A DNA stretch of 64,000 nt from an uncultured Eubacteriales bacterium (GTDB lineage: Bacteria; Bacillota; Clostridia; Oscillospirales; Oscillospiraceae), in contig ONNS01000003.1 in the NCBI GenBank assembly GCA_900319275.1, positions 1-64,000 on the forward strand, given 5' to 3'. Shown piece by piece: positions 51,418 to 59,026 of this stretch. Under the pieces are notes generated by a model. That model was given only the letters and a program-made list of their open reading frames with translations. It was not told where the DNA came from and did no database searches. Within the stretch, counting starts at the first letter, position 1. Each line of letters opens with the position of its first letter. A program made the position numbers and the translations under genes.

Positions 51418-52263
51418 ATGACGAAAGAGCAAAGAAATGCCCTTGAAATCGCGGCCTGCAAGGTGCGCATGGGCATCATCGAGAGTACGCATGCCGCCAA
51501 ATGCGGCCATCCGGGCGGCAGCCTGTCCGCTGCGGACGTACTGACCTATCTCTATTTCCACGAGCTGAACATCGACCCAAAGGATCCGAAGAAGGCGGAC
51601 CGTGACCGTTTTGTGCTCTCGAAGGGCCACAACGCGCCGGGACTCTACGCCGCGCTCGCCTACAGGGGCTTTTTCCCTGTTGAGGATCTGAAAACGCTGC
51701 GTCACACCGGTTCCTATCTGCAGGGGCACCCGAACATGAATACGGTTCCCGGCGTGGATATGTCCACCGGCAGTCTTGGTCAGGGCATCTCGGCTGCGGC
51801 CGGCATGGCGCTCGCCGCCCGGTATACCGGCAACCCCTGCCGTGTCTATACGCTGCTCGGCGACGGCGAGATCGAAGAGGGCGAAGTCTGGGAGGCGCTG
51901 ATGTTTGCCGCGCATTACAAACTGACGAACCTCTGTGTCATCATCGACAACAATGGTCTGCAGATCGACGGACCGATCAGCCAGGTCATGAGCAGCTATC
52001 CGATCGTGGACAAGCTGAAAGCGTTTAACTTCGAGGTCGTTGAAGTAAACGGCAACGACATGGAAGAACTGGAGCGTGCTTTTGCCGCCTTCCATGGGGA
52101 ACACGACAAGCCTTTTGCCATCGTGATGAAGACCACGAAGGGCAAAGATGTGAGCTTCATGGAAAATCAGGTTGGCTGGCACGGCAAAGCGCCGAATGAT
52201 GCCGAATATGAGATCGCCATGGGCGAGCTGAAAGCCCGCCTTGCCGGACTGGAGGGAAAGTAA
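51418..52263 (+). CDS. Transketolase, N-terminal subunit
   Basis: A 281-residue thiamine diphosphate-binding half of transketolase. It includes AKCGHPGGSLSAADVLTYLYF, FVLSKGHNAPGLYAAL, STGSLGQGISAAAGMALAARY and the ThDP motif LLGDGEIEEGEVWEALMFAAHYKLTNLCVIIDNNG. Together with the next gene it makes a split enzyme of the pentose phosphate pathway, the usual form in many Clostridia. GGAGG precedes the ATG. Confidence 0.94.
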   Translation: MTKEQRNALEIAACKVRMGIIESTHAAKCGHPGGSLSAADVLTYLYFHELNIDPKDPKKADRDRFVLSKGHNAPGLYAALAYRGFFPVEDLKTLRHTGSYLQGHPNMNTVPGVDMSTGSLGQGISAAAGMALAARYTGNPCRVYTLLGDGEIEEGEVWEALMFAAHYKLTNLCVIIDNNGLQIDGPISQVMSSYPIVDKLKAFNFEVVEVNGNDMEELERAFAAFHGEHDKPFAIVMKTTKGKDVSFMENQVGWHGKAPNDAEYEIAMGELKARLAGLEGK

Positions 52264-53205
52264 ATGGCAGACGTGAAGAAAATCGCGACGCGTGAAGCTT
52301 ACGGCAACGCGCTCAAAGAGCTCATGGCCGAGCACGAGGACGTCATCGTCTTCGACGCTGACCTTTCAAACGCCACCAAGACCAATATCCCCCAGAAGGC
52401 TTTTCCCGCGCGCCATTTCAACTGCGGCATTGCCGAGGGAAACATGATGGCCGTCGCCGCTGGCGCCGCCGCCATGGGACTTGTCCCCTTTGCCTCCAGC
52501 TTTGCGATGTTCGCTGCCGGACGCGCCTTTGAGCAGGTGCGCAACTCCATCGGATACCCCCATCTGAATGTGAAGATCGGCGCCACGCACGCCGGTATCT
52601 CCGTCGGCGAGGACGGTGCATCCCACCAGTGCTGCGAAGATATTGCGCTGATGCGCTCGATTCCCGGGATGGTCATCCTCAACCCCGCCGACGCTGTCGA
52701 AGCGGAGGCCTGTGTCCGTGCCGCCTATGAGCACCAGGGCCCTGTCTATCTTCGCTTTGGCCGTTTTGGCGTGCCTGTGTTCCACGGCGAGGACTTTTCC
52801 TTTACCATCGGAAAAGGGGAGTGCTTGCGCGATGGCAAGGATGTGGCGATTCTGGCCACCGGTCTTCTTGTCAATGAGGCGCTGGAGGCCGCAAAGACCC
52901 TGGCCGACGAGGGGATCGACGCCCGCGTTATCAATTTGTGCACGATCAAGCCGTTGGATGAAGAGATCGTACTGAAGGCAGCCGCTGAATGCCGGAAGAT
53001 CATAACCTGCGAGGAGCACTCGATCATCGGTGGTCTGGGCGAGGCTGTATGCTCGCTCCTCAGCGAGAAATGCCCGACGCCGGTCCGCCGTATCGGCGTG
53101 AATGACGAGTTCGGCCATTCCGGCCCTGCGGCCGAGCTGCTCAAGAGCTTCGGGCTCAGCGCCGAACACATCGTGGAAGTGGCCCGCGAGTTTGTAAAAG
53201 AATAA
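52264..53205 (+). CDS. Transketolase, C-terminal subunit
   Basis: A 313-residue pyrimidine-binding and C-terminal half: DADLSNATKTN, FNCGIAEGNMMAVAAGAAAMG, THAGISVGEDGASHQCCEDIALMRSIPGM and VYLRFGR, then the C-terminal domain ending in HSIIGGLGEAVCSLLSE. It starts directly after the stop of the N-terminal subunit gene, so translation is coupled and the subunits are made in equal amounts. Confidence 0.94.
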   Translation: MADVKKIATREAYGNALKELMAEHEDVIVFDADLSNATKTNIPQKAFPARHFNCGIAEGNMMAVAAGAAAMGLVPFASSFAMFAAGRAFEQVRNSIGYPHLNVKIGATHAGISVGEDGASHQCCEDIALMRSIPGMVILNPADAVEAEACVRAAYEHQGPVYLRFGRFGVPVFHGEDFSFTIGKGECLRDGKDVAILATGLLVNEALEAAKTLADEGIDARVINLCTIKPLDEEIVLKAAAECRKIITCEEHSIIGGLGEAVCSLLSEKCPTPVRRIGVNDEFGHSGPAAELLKSFGLSAEHIVEVAREFVKE

Positions 53206-53218
53206 TCGTATGTATGAA

Positions 53219-53262
53219 AAAACAGGCTGGCCTGATAAGCGTTTCAGGCCAGCCTGTTTTTT
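53219..53262. terminator. Transketolase terminator
   Basis: A perfect 17-bp stem (53219-53235 with 53244-53260) with flanking A and T runs. Confidence 0.92.
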
Positions 53263-53330
53263 GGACTCTATATCAATAAATGAACGGTTAAAGCGTTTGT
53301 GAACATTTTAAATACTTTTACCACATATCA

Positions 53331-53359
53331 TTTACGGACAAGAGCTTTTATGCTATTAT
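53331..53359 (+). promoter_or_regulatory. Possible promoter reading across the tRNA-Arg gene towards the ABC transporter
   Basis: TTTACG (53331-53336), 17-bp spacer, TATTAT (53354-53359). The next plus-strand gene is the ABC transporter at 53646, so a transcript would run antisense through the tRNA. Confidence 0.4.
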
Positions 53360-53423
53360 TCCAAAGAAGTGGTCATAGATGTTCAGGGTGAACGAAAATG
53401 CCTGTCAAGGCTCTGACAGCATG

Positions 53424-53449
53424 AAAAAAGGAAGCCGTTTCCGGCTTCC
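53424..53449 (-). terminator. tRNA-Arg terminator
   Basis: On the minus strand an 8-bp stem (53449-53442 with 53437-53430) and six T residues, three bases after the tRNA 3' end. Confidence 0.88.
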
Positions 53450-53452
53450 CTG

Positions 53453-53529
53453 TGGCACCCACGGGAGGATTCGAACCTCTGGCCTGCCGCTTAGGAGGCG
53501 GCCGCTCTATCCTGCTGAGCTACGTGGGC
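53453..53529 (-). tRNA. tRNA-Arg (anticodon CCT)
   Basis: A 77-nt cloverleaf on the minus strand: acceptor GCCCACG/CGTGGGT, D stem GCTC/GAGC, anticodon arm GCCGC-CTCCTAA-GCGGC, T arm AGAGG-TTCGAAT-CCTCC and an encoded CCA. Anticodon CCT reads AGG. Own promoter and terminator. Confidence 0.96.
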
Positions 53530-53594
53530 ATATCCGTTGGTTTTCGATGAATCTTCGCATCGTCTGAAGCGGAAGCACCGAAAACAGCTCGCTT

Positions 53595-53623
53595 ATTTTA
53601 CTGCAATCCTCAGTTTCTGTCAA
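53595..53623 (-). promoter_or_regulatory. tRNA-Arg promoter
   Basis: On the minus strand TTGACA (53623-53618), 17-bp spacer, TAAAAT (53600-53595). Confidence 0.85.
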
Positions 53624-53645
53624 TGCTTACTTTCAAGGAGACACA

Positions 53646-54782
53646 ATGCTCAAGCTTGTCAATATAAAAAAGGACTATCTATCCGGAGATGCAGCGGTAC
53701 ACGCCCTCAAAGGGATCAATCTTGAATTCCGTGAGAGCGAGTTCGTGGCCATTCTCGGCCACTCCGGCTGCGGAAAAACCACGATGCTCAATATCATTGG
53801 CGGTCTTGATCAGTACTCCGATGGAGATCTTATTATCAACGGCAAATCCACCAAGCGTTTCACCGACGCCGACTGGGACAGCTATCGCAACCATTCGATA
53901 GGCTTCGTTTTTCAATCCTATAACCTGATCCCGCATCAGACGGTGCTTTCGAATGTGGAACTCGCACTGACGATTTCGGGTGTCAGCGCCCGCGAGCGGC
54001 GTGATCGCGCGGTGGAAGCCCTGCAGAAGGTCGGCCTGGGGGATCAACTGCACAAAAAGCCCAACCAGATGTCCGGCGGACAGATGCAGCGTGTGGCAAT
54101 AGCCCGCGCGCTGGTGAATAACCCGGATATTCTTCTGGCAGACGAACCAACCGGCGCCCTGGATACCGAGACCTCCGTGCAGATCATGGACTTGCTCAAA
54201 GAAATCTCCAAGGACAAGCTGATCATCATGGTCACCCATAACCCCGAGCTTGCCATGGACTATGCCAGCCGTATCATCCGTCTGAAAGACGGTCTGATCA
54301 CTGACGACAGCGCGCCTTTTGCCAGCGAAAAGCAAGACCCGCTCAACACCAGCAAGAACAAAAAGACCTCGATGGGTATGTTCACTGCGCTGGCTCTTTC
54401 TCTCAACAACCTGATGACCAAGAAGGGGAGAACCTTGCTGACCGCCTTTGCCGGCAGTATCGGCATCATCGGTATTGCTCTGATCATGTCGCTCTCAAAC
54501 GGTATTCAGTCCTATATCGACAAGGTGCAGGAGAACACACTTTCCAGCTATCCGATCACGATCCAGGCCGAGAGCGTGGATATGACCAGCCTGATGGGTT
54601 CGATGATGGGGGCGAGGGCCGAGACGGAAGGATACTACCACGAAAAAGACGCTGTCTATTCCAGCTCTGTCATGAACGACATGGTCAATTCCGTTGTATC
54701 CGCGGATATGCAGACCAACAATCTCAAGCCCTTCAAGGCCTTTCTTGACGACGAAAACAGCGAGATCGCCCAGAGTATGTGA
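53646..54782 (+). CDS. ABC transporter ATPase-permease, N-terminal part (frameshifted gene)
   Basis: A 378-residue frame. Residues 1-235 are a MacB/LolD-type nucleotide-binding domain: Walker [21 protein letters not shown], signature [19 protein letters not shown], Walker [14 protein letters not shown]-loop MVTHNPELA. Then comes the first permease helix ([24 protein letters not shown], about 265-290) and the beginning of a large extracytoplasmic domain, cut off at TGA 54780. The rest of the domain and the remaining helices are in the next frame. AAGGAG precedes the ATG. Such transporters export peptides or act in antimicrobial resistance. Confidence 0.88.
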   Translation: MLKLVNIKKDYLSGDAAVHALKGINLEFRESEFVAILGHSGCGKTTMLNIIGGLDQYSDGDLIINGKSTKRFTDADWDSYRNHSIGFVFQSYNLIPHQTVLSNVELALTISGVSARERRDRAVEALQKVGLGDQLHKKPNQMSGGQMQRVAIARALVNNPDILLADEPTGALDTETSVQIMDLLKEISKDKLIIMVTHNPELAMDYASRIIRLKDGLITDDSAPFASEKQDPLNTSKNKKTSMGMFTALALSLNNLMTKKGRTLLTAFAGSIGIIGIALIMSLSNGIQSYIDKVQENTLSSYPITIQAESVDMTSLMGSMMGARAETEGYYHEKDAVYSSSVMNDMVNSVVSADMQTNNLKPFKAFLDDENSEIAQSM

Positions 54783-56569
54783 GCTCTGTTCAGTATTCTT
54801 ACGATGTCGACGTCATGCCGTATTCCGAAGACCCCGAGGGCGTGATCGGGCGGACAAATACCGTGGATATCATGACAAAGGCACTGTCCTCTTCATTTGG
54901 CGGGGATTATTCCACGTATTTTTCGACCTATGGCAGTATGTTTTCCACAATGAACGTCTGGCAGGAGATGCTGCCCGGGGAGAGCGCTGTTGAGCTGATT
55001 CACCCGCTGCTGCGCCAGCAGTATGATGTACTCTACGGCCGCTGGCCGGAGCGCTACGACGAGGTCGTCCTGATCGTCGATGACAACAACGAGATCTCGG
55101 ATCTGGTGCTCTATTCCCTCGGACTCAAGCCCACATCCGAGATCGAAACCACTATGGGCTCGATCATGAATGAGGAAGAAATGGAGGTCCGGCAGGAGAG
55201 CTGGTCGTATGAGGATATCTGCAATAAGACTTTTCGCTATATCTACCCGGCAGACACTTTCCAGCTAGATGAGGAGACCGGGAAATACACAGACCTGACG
55301 CAGGAAGAGCTGGCGCTGCGCACGCTGTACAATAACGGCGAGGAGATCCGCGTTGTCGGTATTATCCGCAAGAACAGCGATTCGATCTCCGGCATGCTGA
55401 ACGGGTCCGTGGGCTATACGCATGCGCTGGTCGAGCACATCATCAGCATGGCCGAACAGAAGGAGCTTGTCCGCCGTCAGCGGGACGAGCCGGAGATCGA
55501 CGTTTTCAACGGCTTGCCGTTTCTGGATCGCGAGAACGAGATCTCGGTCACCGATCGAAAGGTCAATGCTGCCAAGCAGTATATCGACGAGGCGACTGTG
55601 GAGCAGCGCGCCGAAATGTATGTCGAGCTGATCTCCACACCGAGTGACGAGTACCTGAATGATATGCTGGACAAACAGATGGAGGGCACCACCCGCGAGG
55701 ACATTGAGAAGATGATCCTTGAGTCCTACCCCGAATACGCCAGTATGCTCAGCAAAATGGATGACAATACGCTCGACAGCTATCTCAGCCAGATGATCAC
55801 GCAGCAGGTCAAGGAGCAGTATGCCGCGCAGATGGCCGAACTGTACAAGGAACTCAGTGACGAGGAGCTTGCCGAGGATTTTGATCTGCTGCCGCTGGAA
55901 GAGGACGACTATATCTGGCTTTACGATAACTATATGCCGCCGGTCTATTCCACGACAACCTTTAAGGACAATCTTAAGAAGCTCGGCTATACCGATCTCG
56001 ACAGCCCGAAAACCATCAATATCTACTGCGCAAGCTTTGAAGATAAGGACGCCATTGCGGACGCCATCAAGCACTATAATGACAGTGTGCCCGACGAGGA
56101 TGAAATCACCTACACCGATATGGTCGCGCTGCTGATGAGCTCGATCACGTCGATCATCAATGTGATCAGCTATGTGCTGATCGCTTTTGTCGCAATTTCG
56201 CTGGTCGTGTCCTCTATCATGATCGGTATTATCACCTATATCAGCGTACTTGAACGCACCAAGGAGATCGGTATCCTGCGCGCCATCGGCGCGTCTAAAA
56301 AGGACGTTTCCCGTGTTTTCAACGCGGAGACGATCATCATCGGTTTTACCTCCGGCGCGATCGGCATCGGGATGACTTTGCTGCTGAACCTGCCGATCAA
56401 CTGGATCGTGCATGATCTGACCGGTATTTACGCGCTCAATTCTGTCCTTCCCTGGGAAGGTGCTGTCGGCCTGGTCGCGATCAGCATGTTCCTGACCTAT
56501 ATTGCCGGACTGATCCCTTCCGGCATAGCAGCCAAGAAAGACCCGGTCGAGGCGCTGCGGACCGAATAA
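54779..56569 (+). CDS. ABC transporter permease, C-terminal part (FtsX-like; frameshifted from the preceding ORF)
   Basis: A 596-residue frame beginning at GTG 54779, which overlaps the preceding TGA. It begins in mid-domain ([15 protein letters not shown] continues the sense of the upstream frame), runs through a long extracytoplasmic domain (to about residue 440) and ends with three FtsX-type helices (ISYVLIAFVAISLVVSSIMIGI; TIIIGFTSGAIGIGMTLLL; VGLVAISMFLTYIAGLIPSG). One missing base near 54775 would restore a 974-residue ATPase-permease. No ribosome binding site lies ahead of the GTG, although stop-start coupling is possible. Confidence 0.85.
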   Translation: MSSVQYSYDVDVMPYSEDPEGVIGRTNTVDIMTKALSSSFGGDYSTYFSTYGSMFSTMNVWQEMLPGESAVELIHPLLRQQYDVLYGRWPERYDEVVLIVDDNNEISDLVLYSLGLKPTSEIETTMGSIMNEEEMEVRQESWSYEDICNKTFRYIYPADTFQLDEETGKYTDLTQEELALRTLYNNGEEIRVVGIIRKNSDSISGMLNGSVGYTHALVEHIISMAEQKELVRRQRDEPEIDVFNGLPFLDRENEISVTDRKVNAAKQYIDEATVEQRAEMYVELISTPSDEYLNDMLDKQMEGTTREDIEKMILESYPEYASMLSKMDDNTLDSYLSQMITQQVKEQYAAQMAELYKELSDEELAEDFDLLPLEEDDYIWLYDNYMPPVYSTTTFKDNLKKLGYTDLDSPKTINIYCASFEDKDAIADAIKHYNDSVPDEDEITYTDMVALLMSSITSIINVISYVLIAFVAISLVVSSIMIGIITYISVLERTKEIGILRAIGASKKDVSRVFNAETIIIGFTSGAIGIGMTLLLNLPINWIVHDLTGIYALNSVLPWEGAVGLVAISMFLTYIAGLIPSGIAAKKDPVEALRTE

Positions 56570-56580
56570 TCAGTAATACA

Positions 56581-56622
56581 GAGTACAGCGACACGGATAG
56601 AAGTGCCGCTGTATTCTTTTTA
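56581..56622 (+). terminator. Terminator of the ABC transporter
   Basis: Stem arms GAGTACAGCG (56581-56590) and CGCTGTATTC near 56606-56616 with inner ACAC/GTG pairing, then TTTTT. Confidence 0.75.
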
Positions 56623-56646
56623 AAGACAGTCTAAGCAAATGTCGTG

Positions 56647-56675
56647 TTGCATACGGAGCAGCGTCTGTGTATACT
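56647..56675 (+). promoter_or_regulatory. Promoter of the regulator-kinase unit
   Basis: TTGCAT (56647-56652), 17-bp spacer, TATACT (56670-56675), 60 bp upstream of the regulator start. Confidence 0.8.
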
Positions 56676-56735
56676 GAAGGCAATAAAGCGAAAAATAGAG
56701 AAAACCGATGGATCAGTCTGCATAGGGGTGAGAAC

Positions 56736-57185
56736 ATGGCCAATATCGTCAACACGAATACGCTTTTGAAACGGCTGTTCAAAGCAACAGATCTTGACAC
56801 CTATCTGCAGGAAAATGACAGCTACCTGCAAGCGCCGGATTTCTATACGCTGCTCAGGAGCTTCTGTGAACAGCGGGGCGTGCTCCCGGCACATGTGATC
56901 GAGCAGTCTCAGATCGAGCGGACGTATGGCCACCAGTTGTTTAACGCGACGCGCCGCCCCTCCCGTGATAAGGTGATCCAGCTCGCACTGGGACTCGGCC
57001 TGAGCGTGGATGAGACCCAGCGACTGCTGCGTGCGGCTGGAAAAAGTCAGCTCTACCCCCGGCTGAAACGCGATGCGGTGATTCTTTACGGTATTCAGAA
57101 AAAGCTTCCCATTCTCTCTGTGCAGGAGAGCCTGATGAAATACGGGCTTACGCTGTTGGGAGGGCAGAAAAGTGGAAACGACTGA
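56736..57185 (+). CDS. XRE-like helix-turn-helix protein
   Basis: A 149-residue protein. Residues 35-110 carry a helix-turn-helix like those of XRE regulators: HVIEQSQIERTYGHQLFNATRRPSRDKVIQLALGLGLSVDETQRLLRAAG, followed by YPRLKRDAVILYGIQKKLPILSVQESLMKYGL. The pattern (a Y-x3-F turn, then P-S-R-D) is one I associate with regulators coded next to Ser/Thr kinases in Firmicutes, from memory and not from a search. AGGGGTGAG precedes the ATG. It overlaps the kinase gene by 14 bp, which ties the two functionally. It may repress the locus or be phosphorylated by the kinase. Confidence 0.75.
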   Translation: MANIVNTNTLLKRLFKATDLDTYLQENDSYLQAPDFYTLLRSFCEQRGVLPAHVIEQSQIERTYGHQLFNATRRPSRDKVIQLALGLGLSVDETQRLLRAAGKSQLYPRLKRDAVILYGIQKKLPILSVQESLMKYGLTLLGGQKSGND

Positions 57186-58890
57186 AAACAGTCTCCAGAT
57201 CCCGGACCTCCCTGATGAGTCGGAATATCCCGCGGCTCTGACCCTCGGCTATGAGCTGATGGAATGTTTCTCCGAGAAAGAGAATGTACGGACGCTGCTG
57301 GCCGTAAAACGGGGAAGTGGAGATTCATGCGTTGTTAAATGCTATCTGAAGGACTGCCCGCTGTTTGATCGCAGTGAACCCGAGACGCTGCGTGCGCTCA
57401 GGGCTGCGCCGATGCCGCGCTTTCTGGCGGAATACCGCAATGAACAGATGCGCTGTGTTCTGCGGGAATATGTGCCCGGTGAGACACTGTCACAGCTGGC
57501 AAAAAAACAGGTTTTCACAGAGGATGAGGTCATCCGCATCGGTGCACAGCTATGCGATCAGCTCTATGTACTGCATACAATGGATCCACCCGTTATTCAT
57601 CGGGATATCAAGCCCCAGAACGTGATTATCCGCCCGGATGGAACCGCTGTGCTGATCGACTTTGGCATTGCGCGCGTCCACTCAGAAAAGGAGACGGACA
57701 CTGTCGCTTTCGGGACGCAGGGCTTTGCCCCGCCGGAGCAATACGGCTTTTCGCAGACAGATGCCCGATCGGATATCTATTCTCTTGGAATCCTGCTCAA
57801 TTGGCTGCTGCACCGTGATACAATGGTCTCGCAAAACGGCCGAACCGCACTGGAAAAGGTTATTGCCCGCTGTACACATTTTGACCCTGTCAATCGCTTT
57901 CACGACGTTGTGCAGGTAAAGCATGCGCTGCTCAGTGCAAGGCCGGCTGAACAAAAGAAAAAGAAACGCCTGCGCATAGCTGGCGCATGCCTTCTTCTGC
58001 TGTTGATCGCTTTAGGGACGGGGATTGCCATACACCATCATCGGCAGTCCTTCACTTTTTCACACCCGCTGGTCGAGCAGGCCGTGAGAGCAAGTCTGGG
58101 GTTGGAGAGTCATGCCCGCATTACGAAGGATATGCTCCGACAGGTGAACGATATATATATCATGGCGGATAAAGCCTATCCGGATTCAGACAGCTTCTAT
58201 GCCGCCGTTGACCGCTGGTATGCCGAGGGGAAGCCGACGCGCGGAACGATTACGGACCTCTCCGACCTTGCGGCCATGCCCAATCTGGAGCAGGTCTGCA
58301 TCGCTGCCCAGGAACTGACGGACATATCCACGCTGGCAGCTCTTCCCAAACTCAAAAAAGTGGAGTTCAAGCATAACTATATCACGGATATTTCTGCGTT
58401 GACAGAGTTGGACCGTCTGACCTCGGTGGGCATCAACGACAATCCGGTGCGGGATATCTCCCCGTTGTCTGCCTGCCCGAACCTTGCGCTCTTAGACCTC
58501 TGCGATGTGCGAAGCTACGATCCGTCGGTGCTCGCGCAGCTCGGCAATTTTGATTTTCTGGACATTTCCAATCCGACCGAGAGCTATCGGTATCTGGACG
58601 GAAAAAGCATTCTGGATCTGCGCCTTGCGTGGACAGGGCTGGATGATCTGCATGTTCTGGATCGCGTGACACGGCTGGAGCGACTGGACATCGACCATAC
58701 GGAAGTCACGGATCTCTCTCCGCTGGCGCTGCACAAGGGCTTGAGGGTGTTGAAGCTGGGCAGCCTTTCTGTCACGGATTTCAGCGTCCTGCTGGAGCTG
58801 CCTGAGTTGGAGGAGGTATCAGTCAGCGAGGACAGGAGGCAGGCGATCGAGTCTTTGGGCGACGTACGTTTTACGGTTCGTTACGAATAA
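57172..58890 (+). CDS. Membrane Ser/Thr protein kinase with extracellular leucine-rich repeats
   Basis: A 572-residue receptor-like kinase. The N-terminal kinase domain (about 25-250) has the catalytic loop VIHRDIKPQNVII, DFG in VLIDFGIARVH, APE-like FAPPEQYG and the invariant Lys region VVKCYLKD; the Gly-rich loop is degenerate. A basic KKKKRLR stretch leads to one membrane span (about 268-288). Outside follow a helical region and internalin-like leucine-rich repeats (about 360-565: LSDLAAMPNLEQV, ISTLAALPKLKKVEF, ISALTELDRLTSV, ISPLSACPNLALL). The layout suggests a sensor with an external ligand or partner. Start GTG 57172 has GGGAGG upstream. Confidence 0.88.
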   Translation: METTENSLQIPDLPDESEYPAALTLGYELMECFSEKENVRTLLAVKRGSGDSCVVKCYLKDCPLFDRSEPETLRALRAAPMPRFLAEYRNEQMRCVLREYVPGETLSQLAKKQVFTEDEVIRIGAQLCDQLYVLHTMDPPVIHRDIKPQNVIIRPDGTAVLIDFGIARVHSEKETDTVAFGTQGFAPPEQYGFSQTDARSDIYSLGILLNWLLHRDTMVSQNGRTALEKVIARCTHFDPVNRFHDVVQVKHALLSARPAEQKKKKRLRIAGACLLLLLIALGTGIAIHHHRQSFTFSHPLVEQAVRASLGLESHARITKDMLRQVNDIYIMADKAYPDSDSFYAAVDRWYAEGKPTRGTITDLSDLAAMPNLEQVCIAAQELTDISTLAALPKLKKVEFKHNYITDISALTELDRLTSVGINDNPVRDISPLSACPNLALLDLCDVRSYDPSVLAQLGNFDFLDISNPTESYRYLDGKSILDLRLAWTGLDDLHVLDRVTRLERLDIDHTEVTDLSPLALHKGLRVLKLGSLSVTDFSVLLELPELEEVSVSEDRRQAIESLGDVRFTVRYE

Positions 58891-58911
58891 TAACCAAATA
58901 CAGATACTGCC

Positions 58912-58962
58912 AAGAAAAGCGCCAATGTGTGCCGCCTGCACACCAATTGGCGCTTTTCTTTT
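58912..58962 (+). terminator. Terminator after the kinase gene
   Basis: A 15-bp stem (58912-58926 with 58946-58960; inner GTGTG/CACAC continues it) followed by TT. It divides the cluster into two transcription units. Confidence 0.75.
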
Positions 58963-58970
58963 GCTATACT
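58962..58970 (+). promoter_or_regulatory. Extended -10 promoter for the HD-RyR unit
   Basis: TGCTATACT (58962-58970), an extended -10 element immediately after the terminator, about 57 bp ahead of the HD-RyR start; no good -35 is seen. Confidence 0.45.
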
Positions 58971-59026
58971 TTTCTATGAGTAATTGTAAGAATATCTACT
59001 TTCAAAAATACAGGAGGGATCGAACG

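Noticed and set aside
53379..53567. A 62-codon plus-strand frame over the tRNA-Arg gene
   Set aside because: It is the translated antisense of a tRNA, a well-known false prediction.
54765..54790. Programmed -1 ribosomal frameshifting in the ABC transporter
   Set aside because: No X-XXY-YYZ slippery heptamer was found at the junction, and no downstream stimulatory structure was noticed.
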